DNA of 64,000 nt from Romboutsia lituseburensis (GTDB lineage: Bacteria; Bacillota; Clostridia; Peptostreptococcales; Peptostreptococcaceae), in contig NZ_JANQBQ010000001.1 in the NCBI RefSeq assembly GCF_024723825.1, positions 3,720,001 through 3,784,000 of the forward strand, written 5' to 3'. The translations under genes and the position numbers were made by a program. Positions 53,195 through 62,465 of this stretch are shown piece after piece (position 1 is the first letter of the stretch; the number at the start of each line of letters is the position of its first letter). Below the pieces are notes generated by a model. It was not told where the DNA came from. It ran no database searches and was given only the letters and a program-made list of their open reading frames with translations.

Positions 53195-54862
53195 ATGATA
53201 AACTTAATGATAATTAGTGCTTTAGTATTATTGGTTTGTATAACCTCAAGCAAAATATTCTACAAATTTGGTGTTCCAATATTGCTAGTATTCATAATAC
53301 TAGGAATGCTATTTGGTTCTGATGGAGTTGTAGGAATATATTTTGATAACTATGAACTTACGAAACAGTTATGTTCTATTGGTTTAGTATTTATAATGTT
53401 TTATGGGGGGTATGGTACTAACTGGAATATGGCAAAACCAGTAGCTATATCATCTATACTATTATCTACAGTAGGTGTAGTTATAACAGCAGGATTAACT
53501 GGGTTATTTTGTATATTAGTTTTTAATACGAGTGTTTTAGAAGGATTACTTATCGGGTCTATAGTAGCATCAACAGATGCTGCATCAGTTTTCGCAATAC
53601 TGCGTTCTCAGAAATTAAATCTAAAAGGATCTATTGCATCAATATTAGAAATAGAAAGTGGGAGTAATGACCCTTTTGCATATATGATGACAATAATAAT
53701 CCTAGGTCTTATGGGAAATATTGATTCTAGTAGTATACTACCAATGTTATTAACTCAAGTAGTAGTAGGTATACTTAGTGCAGTTATATTAGCAAAATTA
53801 ACTGTATATTTACTAAGAAATTTAAACTTTGAAATCGAAGGATTTTACCCGATTTTTGTGACGGCTATTGCTATACTTTCATACTCTTTAAGTGAATACT
53901 TAGGAGGAAATGGATACTTAAGTGTTTATATGGCTGGTATAATAATAGGAAATAGTAAAATACCTCATAAGAAAAGTATATTCCAGTTCTTTGATGGTAT
54001 ATCATGGATAATGCAAATAATGTTATTCTTCTTATTAGGATTATTAGCATTCCCATCTCAAATACCTGGAGTAATGATAAAAAGTACACTTATATCAATA
54101 TTTATGATAGTAATAGCAAGGCCTATTGCTACATTTAGTATATTAAGTTGGTTTAAAATACCAGTAAAGCAACAGATATTTATATCTTGGGTAGGATTAA
54201 GAGGAGCTGCATCTATAGTATTTGCTATATTCGCGGTAACTTATGGAGTACCAATAGAAAATGATATATTCCATATAATATTCTTTATAGCATTATTCTC
54301 AGTATCAGTGCAAGGAACACTTTTACCAATGATGGCAAGAAAGTTAGATTTAATTGATGATAACTCATCAATATTAAAAACATTTAATGACTATACAGAA
54401 GATAAGAGTACAAAGTTAATAGAAGTTTCAGTTACTGAAGATTGTCGTCTAGTAAATAAATCTATAATGGATGCTGATATACCAGAAGATATCCTTATAG
54501 TAATGATAAAAAGAAATGGAGATGTACTAGTACCAAATGGTTCAACTGTAATGTTACTAGGGGATGTTCTTGTTATAACTGGAAATAATTTTGATATTTT
54601 AGATAATTATTTTGATCATAAGGTCAATAAATATCAAGAAGGAAAGAGTACAAAGTTAATGGAAATTTCAATACCCTTAGATAGTAAGATAACAAATAAG
54701 TCTATAAAAAATATAGATATATCAAAAGATATTCTTATAGTAATGATAAAAAGAAATGGAAATATAATAATACCAAATGGGTCAACTGTAATACGTCCGG
54801 AAGATGTGTTAGTTATAACTGGTAATAATTTAGATGAACTAGAGAATTTAAGTGAAATATAA
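53195..54862 (+). CDS. CPA1 cation/proton antiporter with two tandem RCK_C domains
   Basis: A 555-residue protein. Residues 1-390 form a NhaP2/CvrA-like sodium/hydrogen exchanger with about 12 helices (GMLFGSDG, GSIVASTDAASVFAILRSQ, ESGSNDPFAYMM with the ND pair). The C-terminus holds two copies of a TrkA_C/RCK_C domain (about 400-475 and 482-553), each with DILIVMIKRNG, PNGSTV and DVLVITGNN. ATG 53195 follows AAGGGGGG; an upstream in-frame start at 53147 has no RBS. RCK_C domains of such antiporters can bind c-di-AMP, so K+ export control is plausible. Confidence 0.92.
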   Translation: MINLMIISALVLLVCITSSKIFYKFGVPILLVFIILGMLFGSDGVVGIYFDNYELTKQLCSIGLVFIMFYGGYGTNWNMAKPVAISSILLSTVGVVITAGLTGLFCILVFNTSVLEGLLIGSIVASTDAASVFAILRSQKLNLKGSIASILEIESGSNDPFAYMMTIIILGLMGNIDSSSILPMLLTQVVVGILSAVILAKLTVYLLRNLNFEIEGFYPIFVTAIAILSYSLSEYLGGNGYLSVYMAGIIIGNSKIPHKKSIFQFFDGISWIMQIMLFFLLGLLAFPSQIPGVMIKSTLISIFMIVIARPIATFSILSWFKIPVKQQIFISWVGLRGAASIVFAIFAVTYGVPIENDIFHIIFFIALFSVSVQGTLLPMMARKLDLIDDNSSILKTFNDYTEDKSTKLIEVSVTEDCRLVNKSIMDADIPEDILIVMIKRNGDVLVPNGSTVMLLGDVLVITGNNFDILDNYFDHKVNKYQEGKSTKLMEISIPLDSKITNKSIKNIDISKDILIVMIKRNGNIIIPNGSTVIRPEDVLVITGNNLDELENLSEI

Positions 54863-54882
54863 TTTTATATAAATTTTAAATA

Positions 54883-54915
54883 GGCTGCTCAAAATATTTG
54901 AGTAGTTTATTTTTA
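54883..54915 (+). terminator. Terminator after the antiporter
   Basis: CTGCTCAAA/TTGAGTAG stem with T-rich tail. The 54916-55140 interval holds no gene. Confidence 0.7.
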
Positions 54916-55140
54916 TATGCTATAAATTTTTATTATATAAATTATTAATGTAACAGATAAAACTTTAGTAAATTGAAGTTTGTATAGAAAATTGAACAAA
55001 GAATCAGTGTTGACTTTGACAAATAAAAAATAACATTAAATAAAGATTATATATTAAATGAAATAGAATCAAAATACAGAAAAGTGGAAATATATATAAT
55101 ATAACTAGGCCAATAAATATATAATAAATATTTAACTAAA

Positions 55141-55419
55141 GTGCATGGAAATATAGTTCAAGGTACATATGCATTTATATCAGCAATATTACTTGCAATA
55201 GTATATCTACATTATGAATCTATTTTTGCATGTATTATAGTACATATGACAAGTAATTTATTGGGAATATCAGTGAACGTTTTTTTAGTATCAAAAATTA
55301 ATAATGAAATTATAAGTATTATTTTATTTGCAATAATGGGGATAGTTTGCACGACTATACCAGCAATTAAAATGATTAAAGAATATAAAGCTAAAAAAGA
55401 TGAAAAAATTAGTATTTAA
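55141..55419 (+). pseudogene. C-terminal remnant of a CPBP family intramembrane protease
   Basis: 92 codons match the C-terminal third of CPBP/CAAX-type proteases: HGNIVQGTYAFI (second motif) and HMTSNLLGISV (third motif, HxxxN). The first catalytic motif EExxxR and several helices are absent, stops lie just upstream in frame, and there is no RBS. I read it as a truncated gene; GTG 55141 as a real start is unlikely. Confidence 0.7.
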
Positions 55420-55437
55420 TAATATAGGGTGTAAAAA

Positions 55438-55483
55438 ACATAAGTGTCTAAATTTATAAAGTAAAGACACTTGTATTTTTTAT
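55438..55483 (+). terminator. Terminator after the CPBP remnant
   Basis: AAGTGTCT/AGACACTT stem with T-run. Confidence 0.75.
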
Positions 55484-55571
55484 TTAATTTAGCATAGATT
55501 GTTCATCAATTTTATTCGTTAAATTGGAATTTATCTATTTTCTATTATTCATATTTTATTAAAATTATTCA

Positions 55572-55772
55572 TTACTTAACTTTTTCTAATTTATCAAAAA
55601 ATATTGAAATCTCGCCACAATTTGGACAAACACTAGCCTTTACCTTACCCTTTGTATCTGAAAAAACTCCACTTCCTTTTCCAAGCACTACTGATGCGTA
55701 TGCTGTAAAATTTTCAGTCTTTAACATATAATCTTCAACCATAACTTCATCACATCTTAAACACTTTCTCAT
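55572..55772 (-). CDS. Small zinc-ribbon protein
   Basis: A 66-residue protein with CLRC near the N-terminus and CPNCG near the C-terminus, separated by about 40 residues, forming one zinc-binding site. AGGGGGAG precedes ATG. Related small CxxC proteins are common in Firmicutes with no assigned role. Confidence 0.78.
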   Translation of the reverse strand: MRKCLRCDEVMVEDYMLKTENFTAYASVVLGKGSGVFSDTKGKVKASVCPNCGEISIFFDKLEKVK

Positions 55773-56055
55773 ACTATCTCTCCCCCTTAAAGTATTTATA
55801 ATATATAAATAGTTGTTAATTTGATTATATCAGAAAATCTAATTTAATGTATGTCCTCTAAAACAGATGGTTTTGTGAGCACTAAGATAACAAAAAACCT
55901 ATCCTATAAATTCTTATTTATACGAATTTCCATTCATATCTCCTTTTAGTTTATGGTACATTAATTGGCTGTTGTAATTTTTCTAAAATGATATTTGGTG
56001 GAAAGAATCTTTTTTATTTATTATAATTTAAATCGACATATTATAGTGATACATC

Positions 56056-56121
56056 ACTAAAAACAAATATAATACAAACTTCGACATTAATTTTAAATGA
56101 AATAATATATGATAATAGTTG
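56056..56121 (+). promoter_or_regulatory. Promoter/operator region shared with the second VanRS-like module
   Basis: AATACAAACTTCGACATTAA onwards (56070-56120) matches 61705-61755 at about 47 of 51 positions; upstream CTAAAAAC also aligns. The rest of 55773-56224 holds no gene that I can support. Confidence 0.65.
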
Positions 56122-56224
56122 TATAAAAATATAGCTGAGATTAAGTAACTGAGTGGGAGCTACTATTTTATAGATATAATGACTTCATTAGTTGATTAAA
56201 ATAAATATGAAATTGGGTGAGAAA

Positions 56225-56926
56225 ATGATAAATGTACTTATGATAGAAGATGATAGTGCAATATCTTTTGCAGTAAAGTATGCACTAGAGAAAGAAGGAT
56301 TTAACATTGATATATGCAATGATTTAGAGAAAAGCAGAAACAGTATTAAGGATAAAAAGTATAATATAATTCTTTTAGATGTAATGTTACCAGATGGAAA
56401 TGGTTATGATTTTTGTAGAGAAATTAGAGAAGTTCAAGACACTCCTATAATATTTTTAAGTGCTTGTGATGAAGAAGTGAATGTAGTTATGGGGCTAGAT
56501 ATTGGAGGAGATGATTATATAACCAAACCTTTTAGAGTTAGAGAACTTATCTCTAGAATAAATGCAGTACTTAGAAGAAAAGGCAGTAGTAATGAAAATA
56601 AAAAAGTAATTAAATTTAAAGACTTAACTATAAATACTTTAGAAGCTAGAGTTTACAAAGGTGAAGAGGAAATTTTGTTAACATCTGTTGAGTACAAGCT
56701 ATTATTAATATTAATTAAAAATAATAATGTGGTATTAAGTAGAACTAAAATACTAGAAAAATTATGGGACGTTACTTGTGATTTTGTAAATGATAATACC
56801 CTTACAGTTTATATAAAAAGGCTTAGAGAAAAAATAGAAGATGATTCAAGCCACCCAAAATACATACTTACAGTAAGGGGATTAGGATATAAGTGGAACG
56901 GAAGTGAAAATAGTGTTTCTATCTAA
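56225..56926 (+). CDS. OmpR-family response regulator (module 1)
   Basis: A 233-residue regulator with receiver (EDD at 8-10, phosphoacceptor D52 in IILLDVMLPDG, DDYITKPF) and winged-helix output (YIKRLREKIE, GLGYKW). ATG 56225 follows GGGTGAG; a longer in-frame start at 56192 is not supported. It overlaps the kinase gene by 23 nt, so the two are coupled. Confidence 0.93.
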   Translation: MINVLMIEDDSAISFAVKYALEKEGFNIDICNDLEKSRNSIKDKKYNIILLDVMLPDGNGYDFCREIREVQDTPIIFLSACDEEVNVVMGLDIGGDDYITKPFRVRELISRINAVLRRKGSSNENKKVIKFKDLTINTLEARVYKGEEEILLTSVEYKLLLILIKNNNVVLSRTKILEKLWDVTCDFVNDNTLTVYIKRLREKIEDDSSHPKYILTVRGLGYKWNGSENSVSI

Positions 56927-58145
56927 TGCTGAAATAAAAAGTTTTATAAAAGATTACACTATATTATTTATGATTACTGTAATGCTTTGTGTAGGAGTTA
57001 GCTTTATAAGTGTAAACATAATAAAAAATAAGGTAGTAGAAAATAATCAAGCTATAATAGGATCTATACTTTCAAAGCATCCCAACTTAGAAAGTAATAT
57101 AGTAGGCATTGTAACTCAAGGGAAATCAAAAGATGATATAAGTTTAGGTAAAGAAATACTAAAAAAATATAGCTATGATAAAAATATAAGATTAAATAAT
57201 GAGCCAATTATAAGAGATAGTATAAAGAAAGTATTTAGTATAAATTTATTATCTATATTTGTGCTATTTATTTTTATTTTAATGTTAGTTATGCACTATT
57301 TTAAGATTATATACAGTGATATAAAAGACATGACTGAATATGTATATTATAGTTCAGAGGGCAAAAAATTTGAAATGAAAAATAAAAATCAGGAAGGTCA
57401 AATCGGACTTCTTAAAACGGAACTTTTGAAAATGACTAATATACTTAAAGAAAAAGTAGAACTTTTAAGTAAAGAAAAGATATTTTTAAATGACACTATC
57501 TCTGATATTTCACATCAGTTAAAAACGCCTATGACATCACTTATGATACTTAATGATTTAATGTATGATGATATAGCAAAAGAAACCAAAATAGAGTTTT
57601 TAGAAAAGATAAAATCTCAATTAAATAGAATGGAATGGTTGATAAAGAGCATGCTAAAGCTTTCAAAAGTAGAAGCTAAAGTAATAAATTTTAAAAATGA
57701 GAAAGTAAATGTTTTAGAACTTATAAAAATGTCTATTCAACCAAGTTTAGTTCCAATAGAACTTAAAAATATAGATGTCAGTATAAATGGTGATAGTGAA
57801 GCTATATTTTTAGGAGACATGAATTGGTCTATAGAAGCTTTAGTCAATATAATTAAAAATTGTGTAGAACATACTTTTTCTAATGGAAGTTTAGATATTA
57901 GCTATGAAGAAAATTCTTTATACACAGAAATTGTAATAAAAGATAGTGGAGAAGGTATAGATAAAAAGGATTTACCTCATATATTTAAAAGATTTTATAA
58001 AGGAAAAAGTAGTTCAAAAGAAGATAGCGTAGGTATTGGACTAGCTATGGCAAAGTCTATAATTGAAGGACAAAAGGGTGATATTTATGTCAAAAGTGAA
58101 AAAAACAAAGGAACTCAGTTTAATATAATATTCCATAAAATCTAA
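56904..58145 (+). CDS. Sensor histidine kinase (module 1)
   Basis: A 413-residue kinase with helices at about 18-40 and 112-132, a loop of about 70 residues, HisKA (ISDISHQLKTPMTSLMIL, H204) and HATPase_c (NIIKNCVEHT, DSGEGIDKKDLPHIF, VGIGLAMAKSI). It starts at GTG 56904 (a second GTG at 56913 is possible). It is followed by an ATPase and FtsX permease, the usual company of peptide-antibiotic sensing kinases. Confidence 0.9.
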   Translation: MKIVFLSNAEIKSFIKDYTILFMITVMLCVGVSFISVNIIKNKVVENNQAIIGSILSKHPNLESNIVGIVTQGKSKDDISLGKEILKKYSYDKNIRLNNEPIIRDSIKKVFSINLLSIFVLFIFILMLVMHYFKIIYSDIKDMTEYVYYSSEGKKFEMKNKNQEGQIGLLKTELLKMTNILKEKVELLSKEKIFLNDTISDISHQLKTPMTSLMILNDLMYDDIAKETKIEFLEKIKSQLNRMEWLIKSMLKLSKVEAKVINFKNEKVNVLELIKMSIQPSLVPIELKNIDVSINGDSEAIFLGDMNWSIEALVNIIKNCVEHTFSNGSLDISYEENSLYTEIVIKDSGEGIDKKDLPHIFKRFYKGKSSSKEDSVGIGLAMAKSIIEGQKGDIYVKSEKNKGTQFNIIFHKI

Positions 58146-58277
58146 GTGACTAATTTGTAATATTTAATTCACTTTAAAGTAATTTTATATCTTTAAAATT
58201 AAGTTAAGAAATTAAAAGTAGCATAAATATGATGAACTAAATAAGGTGAAATTTACAAAATGAGGAGTAAAGGTTAT

Positions 58278-58955
58278 ATGGAAATTTTAAAAGTTGAAAA
58301 TTTAACAAAGAGTTATGGCACGGGAGAAGCAAAAGTAGATGCCTTAAAAAATATTAATTTATCAATAAATAAAGGGGAATTTGTTGCAATAGTAGGACCT
58401 AGTGGAAGTGGTAAAAGTACGCTACTTCATTTATTAGGTGGAGTTGATAAACCAACGAGTGGAAATGTATTTATAAATGATGTAGATATATATAACTTAA
58501 AAGAAAAAGACTTATCTATATTTAGAAGAAGAAATATAGGAATTATATATCAATTTTATAATTTGATACCAGTACTTAGTGTAAAGGAAAATATATTATT
58601 ACCAGCAGAACTTGACAATAGAAAAATAGAAAAAGCGTATTTAAATGATTTATTAAAAACTTTAGGATTGAAAGAAAGAGAAAATCACCTTCCAAATGAA
58701 TTAAGTGGAGGACAACAACAAAGAACTTCTATAGGTAGATCGCTTATAAATAGACCAGCAATAGTTCTAGCAGATGAACCAACAGGAAATTTAGATAGCA
58801 AAAACTCTAAGGAAGTGATTGAGCTTTTAAAGTTATCAGTAAAAAAATACAATCAAACTTTAATAATGATAACTCATGATAACAATATTGCCTTACAAGC
58901 AGATAGAGTGATATCCATAGAAGATGGAATGATTACAGCTAATGAGGTGATATAG
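58278..58955 (+). CDS. ABC transporter ATP-binding protein (MacB/BceA-type, module 1)
   Basis: A 225-residue ATPase: Walker [11 protein letters not shown]-loop IYQFYNLIP, signature LSGGQQQR, Walker B IVLADEPTGNLD and ITHD switch. ATG 58278 aligns with its paralogue at 63785 and follows AGGAG; ATG 58260 is a possible longer start. The permease begins with the base after its stop. Confidence 0.93.
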   Translation: MEILKVENLTKSYGTGEAKVDALKNINLSINKGEFVAIVGPSGSGKSTLLHLLGGVDKPTSGNVFINDVDIYNLKEKDLSIFRRRNIGIIYQFYNLIPVLSVKENILLPAELDNRKIEKAYLNDLLKTLGLKERENHLPNELSGGQQQRTSIGRSLINRPAIVLADEPTGNLDSKNSKEVIELLKLSVKKYNQTLIMITHDNNIALQADRVISIEDGMITANEVI

Positions 58956-61565
58956 ATGAACTTATATTACAGCTTAACTTTAAGATATTTAAAACAAAAT
59001 AAGAAAAGAACAATAGTTACAATAATAGGAATAATATTATCTACATCTTTGATTTGTGGGATAGGTAATATGGTTGAAAGTGTTATAGATTATCAGACTA
59101 GGGAAGCAATAGCTGATATGGGAGATTATCATGCTATGTTTCATAATATGAAAAAAGATAATGTAGATATTATAATAAATAGTGTAGGTTTATCTAAAAG
59201 CTTTGTAACTAGTAATTTAGGATATTCAAAATTAAATAATAAAAAGAAAAACTTAGTTGAAGTAAAAGAATATGACAAGACTGCTTTTGAAAGCTATGAA
59301 GCAAAACTAAAAGAAGGTAGATTTCCAACAAATAATAAGGAAATAGTGATAAGTGAAAGTGCTATTCCTTTAATTAATAAAAAAGTAGGAGATAATATAA
59401 CACTAGATATTGGAAAAAGGCTATCTGCAGATGGAAAGAATCTATATGATCCAATAGTATGGGATCATGAAACTATAGTTAATAAAAAGAGCAAAGATTT
59501 TAAAATAGTTGGTATTATGAATAAATCTAGATGGGATATAGGTAATGATGTTGTAAGTGCAATTACATACTTAGATTTAAACAGTAAATCTAAAAATGAT
59601 AGATTAAAAATAGGTGTATCATCCAATAAGCCAAAAGAAATTTATAAAATATCAGAATCTATAGCAAAGAACTTAGGACTAAAAGAGGAGGAATTTGACA
59701 GTAGTAATTTAGATGAAGAGAAAAATCATAATGGTGTACATTATAAAAATCTATCATTTAATGAACCGTTACTAAGATTAAAAGGTGCAAGTGCTTATGC
59801 AAATATTGATAAAACAATAAGTATAGCAATATTTATTGTAATAGCATTAGTTGTAATATGCACAATGGCTACAGTATATAATTCATTTAGTATATCAACA
59901 AGTGAAAGAAGAAAACAATTTGGAGTATTAAATTCTATAGGTGCTACTAAAAATCAAGTCATGAAATTAGTATTTATAGAAGCTATTATAGTGAGTTTGA
60001 TAGGAATACCAGTGGGGCTAATCATAGGCACTTTTGCTATTGATTTAGTATTAAAATTAATACAAGTATCATTTAATAATTCACAAATTGGAGACCTTAA
60101 TTTAAGATTAGTTTATAATCCGTATGTAATAGTTTTAAGTACAATAATTGTGCTAGTTACAATATTTATATCAGCAATATTTCCAGCTATTAAATCAGCT
60201 AAAACATCACCACTTGAATGTATAAGAAATAGTAGTAATCTAAAATTAGGAAAAGTAAAAAACTCTAAACTAGTTAAGTTATTATTTAAAACAGAAGGTG
60301 TTCTTGCATATAAAAATTTAAGAAGAAACAAGAAAAAATTTAGAATAACTTTATTCTCTTTAATAATTAGTGTAGTTATATTTATATCATTTAGTGGATT
60401 TTTAGCTTTATTTGAAAAAGCCAGTGAATTAAATACGGGTAGGATGACTTATGATATAAGAGTTTGGAAAAGTGGTCTAAAAGAAAATAATAATATAATA
60501 GAAGAACTAAATAAAATAAATGGAATAAAGAGAACTATTGTTACTAATGACTATTGGGTAGGTATAAATGTTAATGAAAATGATATAAATAAAAAATATA
60601 AAAAGGTTATAGATGACTTTTTTTCTACAAAAAGTAAAAATAATCAAATTGTATATGACTTTAATATGGAACGAAATACTTTCCAATTTATATCAGATAA
60701 AGATATAAACACCCTAAAATTAAAAGATGGCAATTTTGATAAAGAAACAGCTATAAAAGAAAATGGAATAATAATTAGAAATAAAAGCTTATATATAGAA
60801 CCGGGCAAAGCTTATGATATTTCATTAACTAATTATAAAGTTGGAGATACAATAGATGCATATAAGAGATATTTTGATAAAAATGATAAAGAAATAACAG
60901 AGCCTATAAAATTAAAAGTTTTAGCTACTACTGAAGATTCACTTATAGGAAGTAGTGGTTCTAGCTATATGGGAATAGATTTTATAACTTATAATGAGGT
61001 AGGTAAAAAATTAGGCTATGAAATAAGTGATTCAAATATATACATATACTCTGATAAAAAAGAAAATACAAGAAAAGCAGTAAGTGATATAGGCAAAAAA
61101 TATGGATATGATGTACGTGATGAAGTGGAAGAGGCATTAAAAATTGAAACATCTATTAGTGTAGTAAAAATATTCGTATATGGATTTATATTTATTATAT
61201 CTTTAGTAAGTGTGATAAATATAGTAAATACAATAAGTACAAATATAAATCTAAGAAAAAGAGAATTTGCAATAATTAAATCTATAGGTACAACGCCTAA
61301 TGGATTTAATAGAATAATATATTTTGAAAGTTTGCTGTATGGCGTTTTAGCATTAATGTATGGAGTTCCTATAGCAATTGGAATAGATGTAATTATGAAT
61401 AAAACTATTGGAAATGTTGTAGAATTAGGAATGATACTTCCATGGAAGTCAGTTTTAGTAAGTGTTTTAGGCATATTTACTGTTACATTTATTGCATCGT
61501 ATATACCTATGAAAAAGTTAAACAAAGAAAGTATAATAGAAAATATTAGACAAGATAGTATATAG
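58956..61565 (+). CDS. FtsX-domain ABC permease (module 1)
   Basis: An 869-residue permease with an N-terminal helix (17-37), a large extracytoplasmic region (about 38-285), three helices of a first FtsX domain (about 290-420, KQFGVLNSIGATKNQVMKLV), a helix at about 470, a second extracytoplasmic region and a second FtsX domain (about 745-865, KREFAIIKSIGTTPNGFNRI). Two FtsX domains and long loops resemble MacB-like or antimicrobial-peptide resistance permeases. GAGGTGA precedes ATG. With the ATPase it probably handles or expels a cell-wall-active peptide. Confidence 0.9.
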   Translation: MNLYYSLTLRYLKQNKKRTIVTIIGIILSTSLICGIGNMVESVIDYQTREAIADMGDYHAMFHNMKKDNVDIIINSVGLSKSFVTSNLGYSKLNNKKKNLVEVKEYDKTAFESYEAKLKEGRFPTNNKEIVISESAIPLINKKVGDNITLDIGKRLSADGKNLYDPIVWDHETIVNKKSKDFKIVGIMNKSRWDIGNDVVSAITYLDLNSKSKNDRLKIGVSSNKPKEIYKISESIAKNLGLKEEEFDSSNLDEEKNHNGVHYKNLSFNEPLLRLKGASAYANIDKTISIAIFIVIALVVICTMATVYNSFSISTSERRKQFGVLNSIGATKNQVMKLVFIEAIIVSLIGIPVGLIIGTFAIDLVLKLIQVSFNNSQIGDLNLRLVYNPYVIVLSTIIVLVTIFISAIFPAIKSAKTSPLECIRNSSNLKLGKVKNSKLVKLLFKTEGVLAYKNLRRNKKKFRITLFSLIISVVIFISFSGFLALFEKASELNTGRMTYDIRVWKSGLKENNNIIEELNKINGIKRTIVTNDYWVGINVNENDINKKYKKVIDDFFSTKSKNNQIVYDFNMERNTFQFISDKDINTLKLKDGNFDKETAIKENGIIIRNKSLYIEPGKAYDISLTNYKVGDTIDAYKRYFDKNDKEITEPIKLKVLATTEDSLIGSSGSSYMGIDFITYNEVGKKLGYEISDSNIYIYSDKKENTRKAVSDIGKKYGYDVRDEVEEALKIETSISVVKIFVYGFIFIISLVSVINIVNTISTNINLRKREFAIIKSIGTTPNGFNRIIYFESLLYGVLALMYGVPIAIGIDVIMNKTIGNVVELGMILPWKSVLVSVLGIFTVTFIASYIPMKKLNKESIIENIRQDSI

Positions 61566-61579
61566 GAATAAGCATAAAA

Positions 61580-61632
61580 GAAAATGGGTAAGGTGTGTAG
61601 TTATTTAAATTACAACCTATACCCATTTTTTT
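61580..61632 (+). terminator. Terminator after module 1
   Basis: AAAATGGGTA/TACCCATTTT stem with inner pairing and seven T residues; a dispersed repeat follows directly. Confidence 0.88.
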
Positions 61633-61675
61633 ATGTAACGTACGAAGTTGTTAGCGCTATGAGCTAAACGGATTA
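61633..61675 (+). repeat. Dispersed 45-bp repeat, copy 7
   Basis: ATGTAACGTACGAAGTTGTT, then AGCGCTATGAGCTAAACGGA; begins at the end of the terminator T-tract, more diverged at its 3' end. Confidence 0.75.
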
Positions 61676-61689
61676 GTACTAAATAAAAT

Positions 61690-61755
61690 ACTAAAAACGG
61701 ACATAATACAAATTTCGACATTAATTTTAAATAAAATAATATATTATAATAATTG
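61690..61755 (+). promoter_or_regulatory. Promoter/operator region shared with module 1
   Basis: AATACAAATTTCGACATTAA onwards is nearly identical to 56070-56120. TATAAT lies at 61745-61750. It probably contains the binding site of one or both module regulators. Confidence 0.65.
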
Positions 61756-61792
61756 CCAGTTGAACTTAGTATATAAAAAAGGAGATAGATAG

Positions 61793-62458
61793 ATGTTTAA
61801 TATTTTGATAATTGAAGATGATGATACAATTGCTTTTGGAGTTAAATCATTTTTATCGAAAAGCAACTATAACGTTATTCATGGTGAAAATTTAAAAAGA
61901 GGAAAAGAACTTTTTAAAACAGATATAGATTTAATATTGCTAGACTTAAATCTACCTGATGGATCAGGATTTGAGTTTTGTCGTTATGTAAAAGAAATTA
62001 AAGATATCCCTATTATTTTTCTTACTATCAATGATGAAGACAGCAATATGATAAAAGGATTAGATATGGGGGGAGATGACTATATTACAAAACCCTTTAA
62101 ATTAAGTGTTTTACAATCTCGTATTAGTGCAGTGTTACGTAGAACAGTAAAACAGCAAATCCAAGAAGATATTTTATGTTGCAAAAACATTAAAGTAATA
62201 AAATCTCAATCAAGAGTGTATAAAAACAATCAAGAGGTAGAATTAACACTTGGTGAGTATAACTTATTATTACAATTATTAGAAAATAAAAATCGAACTT
62301 TAACAAGATCTATATTGTTGGAAAATTTATGGGATGTTAATGGAGAATTTGTAAATAACAACACATTATCAGTAGCAATAAAGCGTCTTAGAGAAAAGTT
62401 AGAAGATGCATCTTTTATTAAAACTGTAAGAGGCATAGGCTATAGGTTGGAGGATTAA
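61793..62458 (+). CDS. OmpR-family response regulator (module 2)
   Basis: A 221-residue regulator: EDDD at 8-11, phosphoacceptor D51 in LILLDLNLPDGSG, DDYITKPF, and a winged-helix domain ending RGIGYRLED. AAAGGAGA precedes ATG. It is a paralogue of the regulator at 56225. Arg codons here include several CGT, in contrast to the AGA-dominated neighbours, which may point to a separate origin. Confidence 0.93.
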   Translation: MFNILIIEDDDTIAFGVKSFLSKSNYNVIHGENLKRGKELFKTDIDLILLDLNLPDGSGFEFCRYVKEIKDIPIIFLTINDEDSNMIKGLDMGGDDYITKPFKLSVLQSRISAVLRRTVKQQIQEDILCCKNIKVIKSQSRVYKNNQEVELTLGEYNLLLQLLENKNRTLTRSILLENLWDVNGEFVNNNTLSVAIKRLREKLEDASFIKTVRGIGYRLED

Positions 62459-62465
62459 ATTTTAT

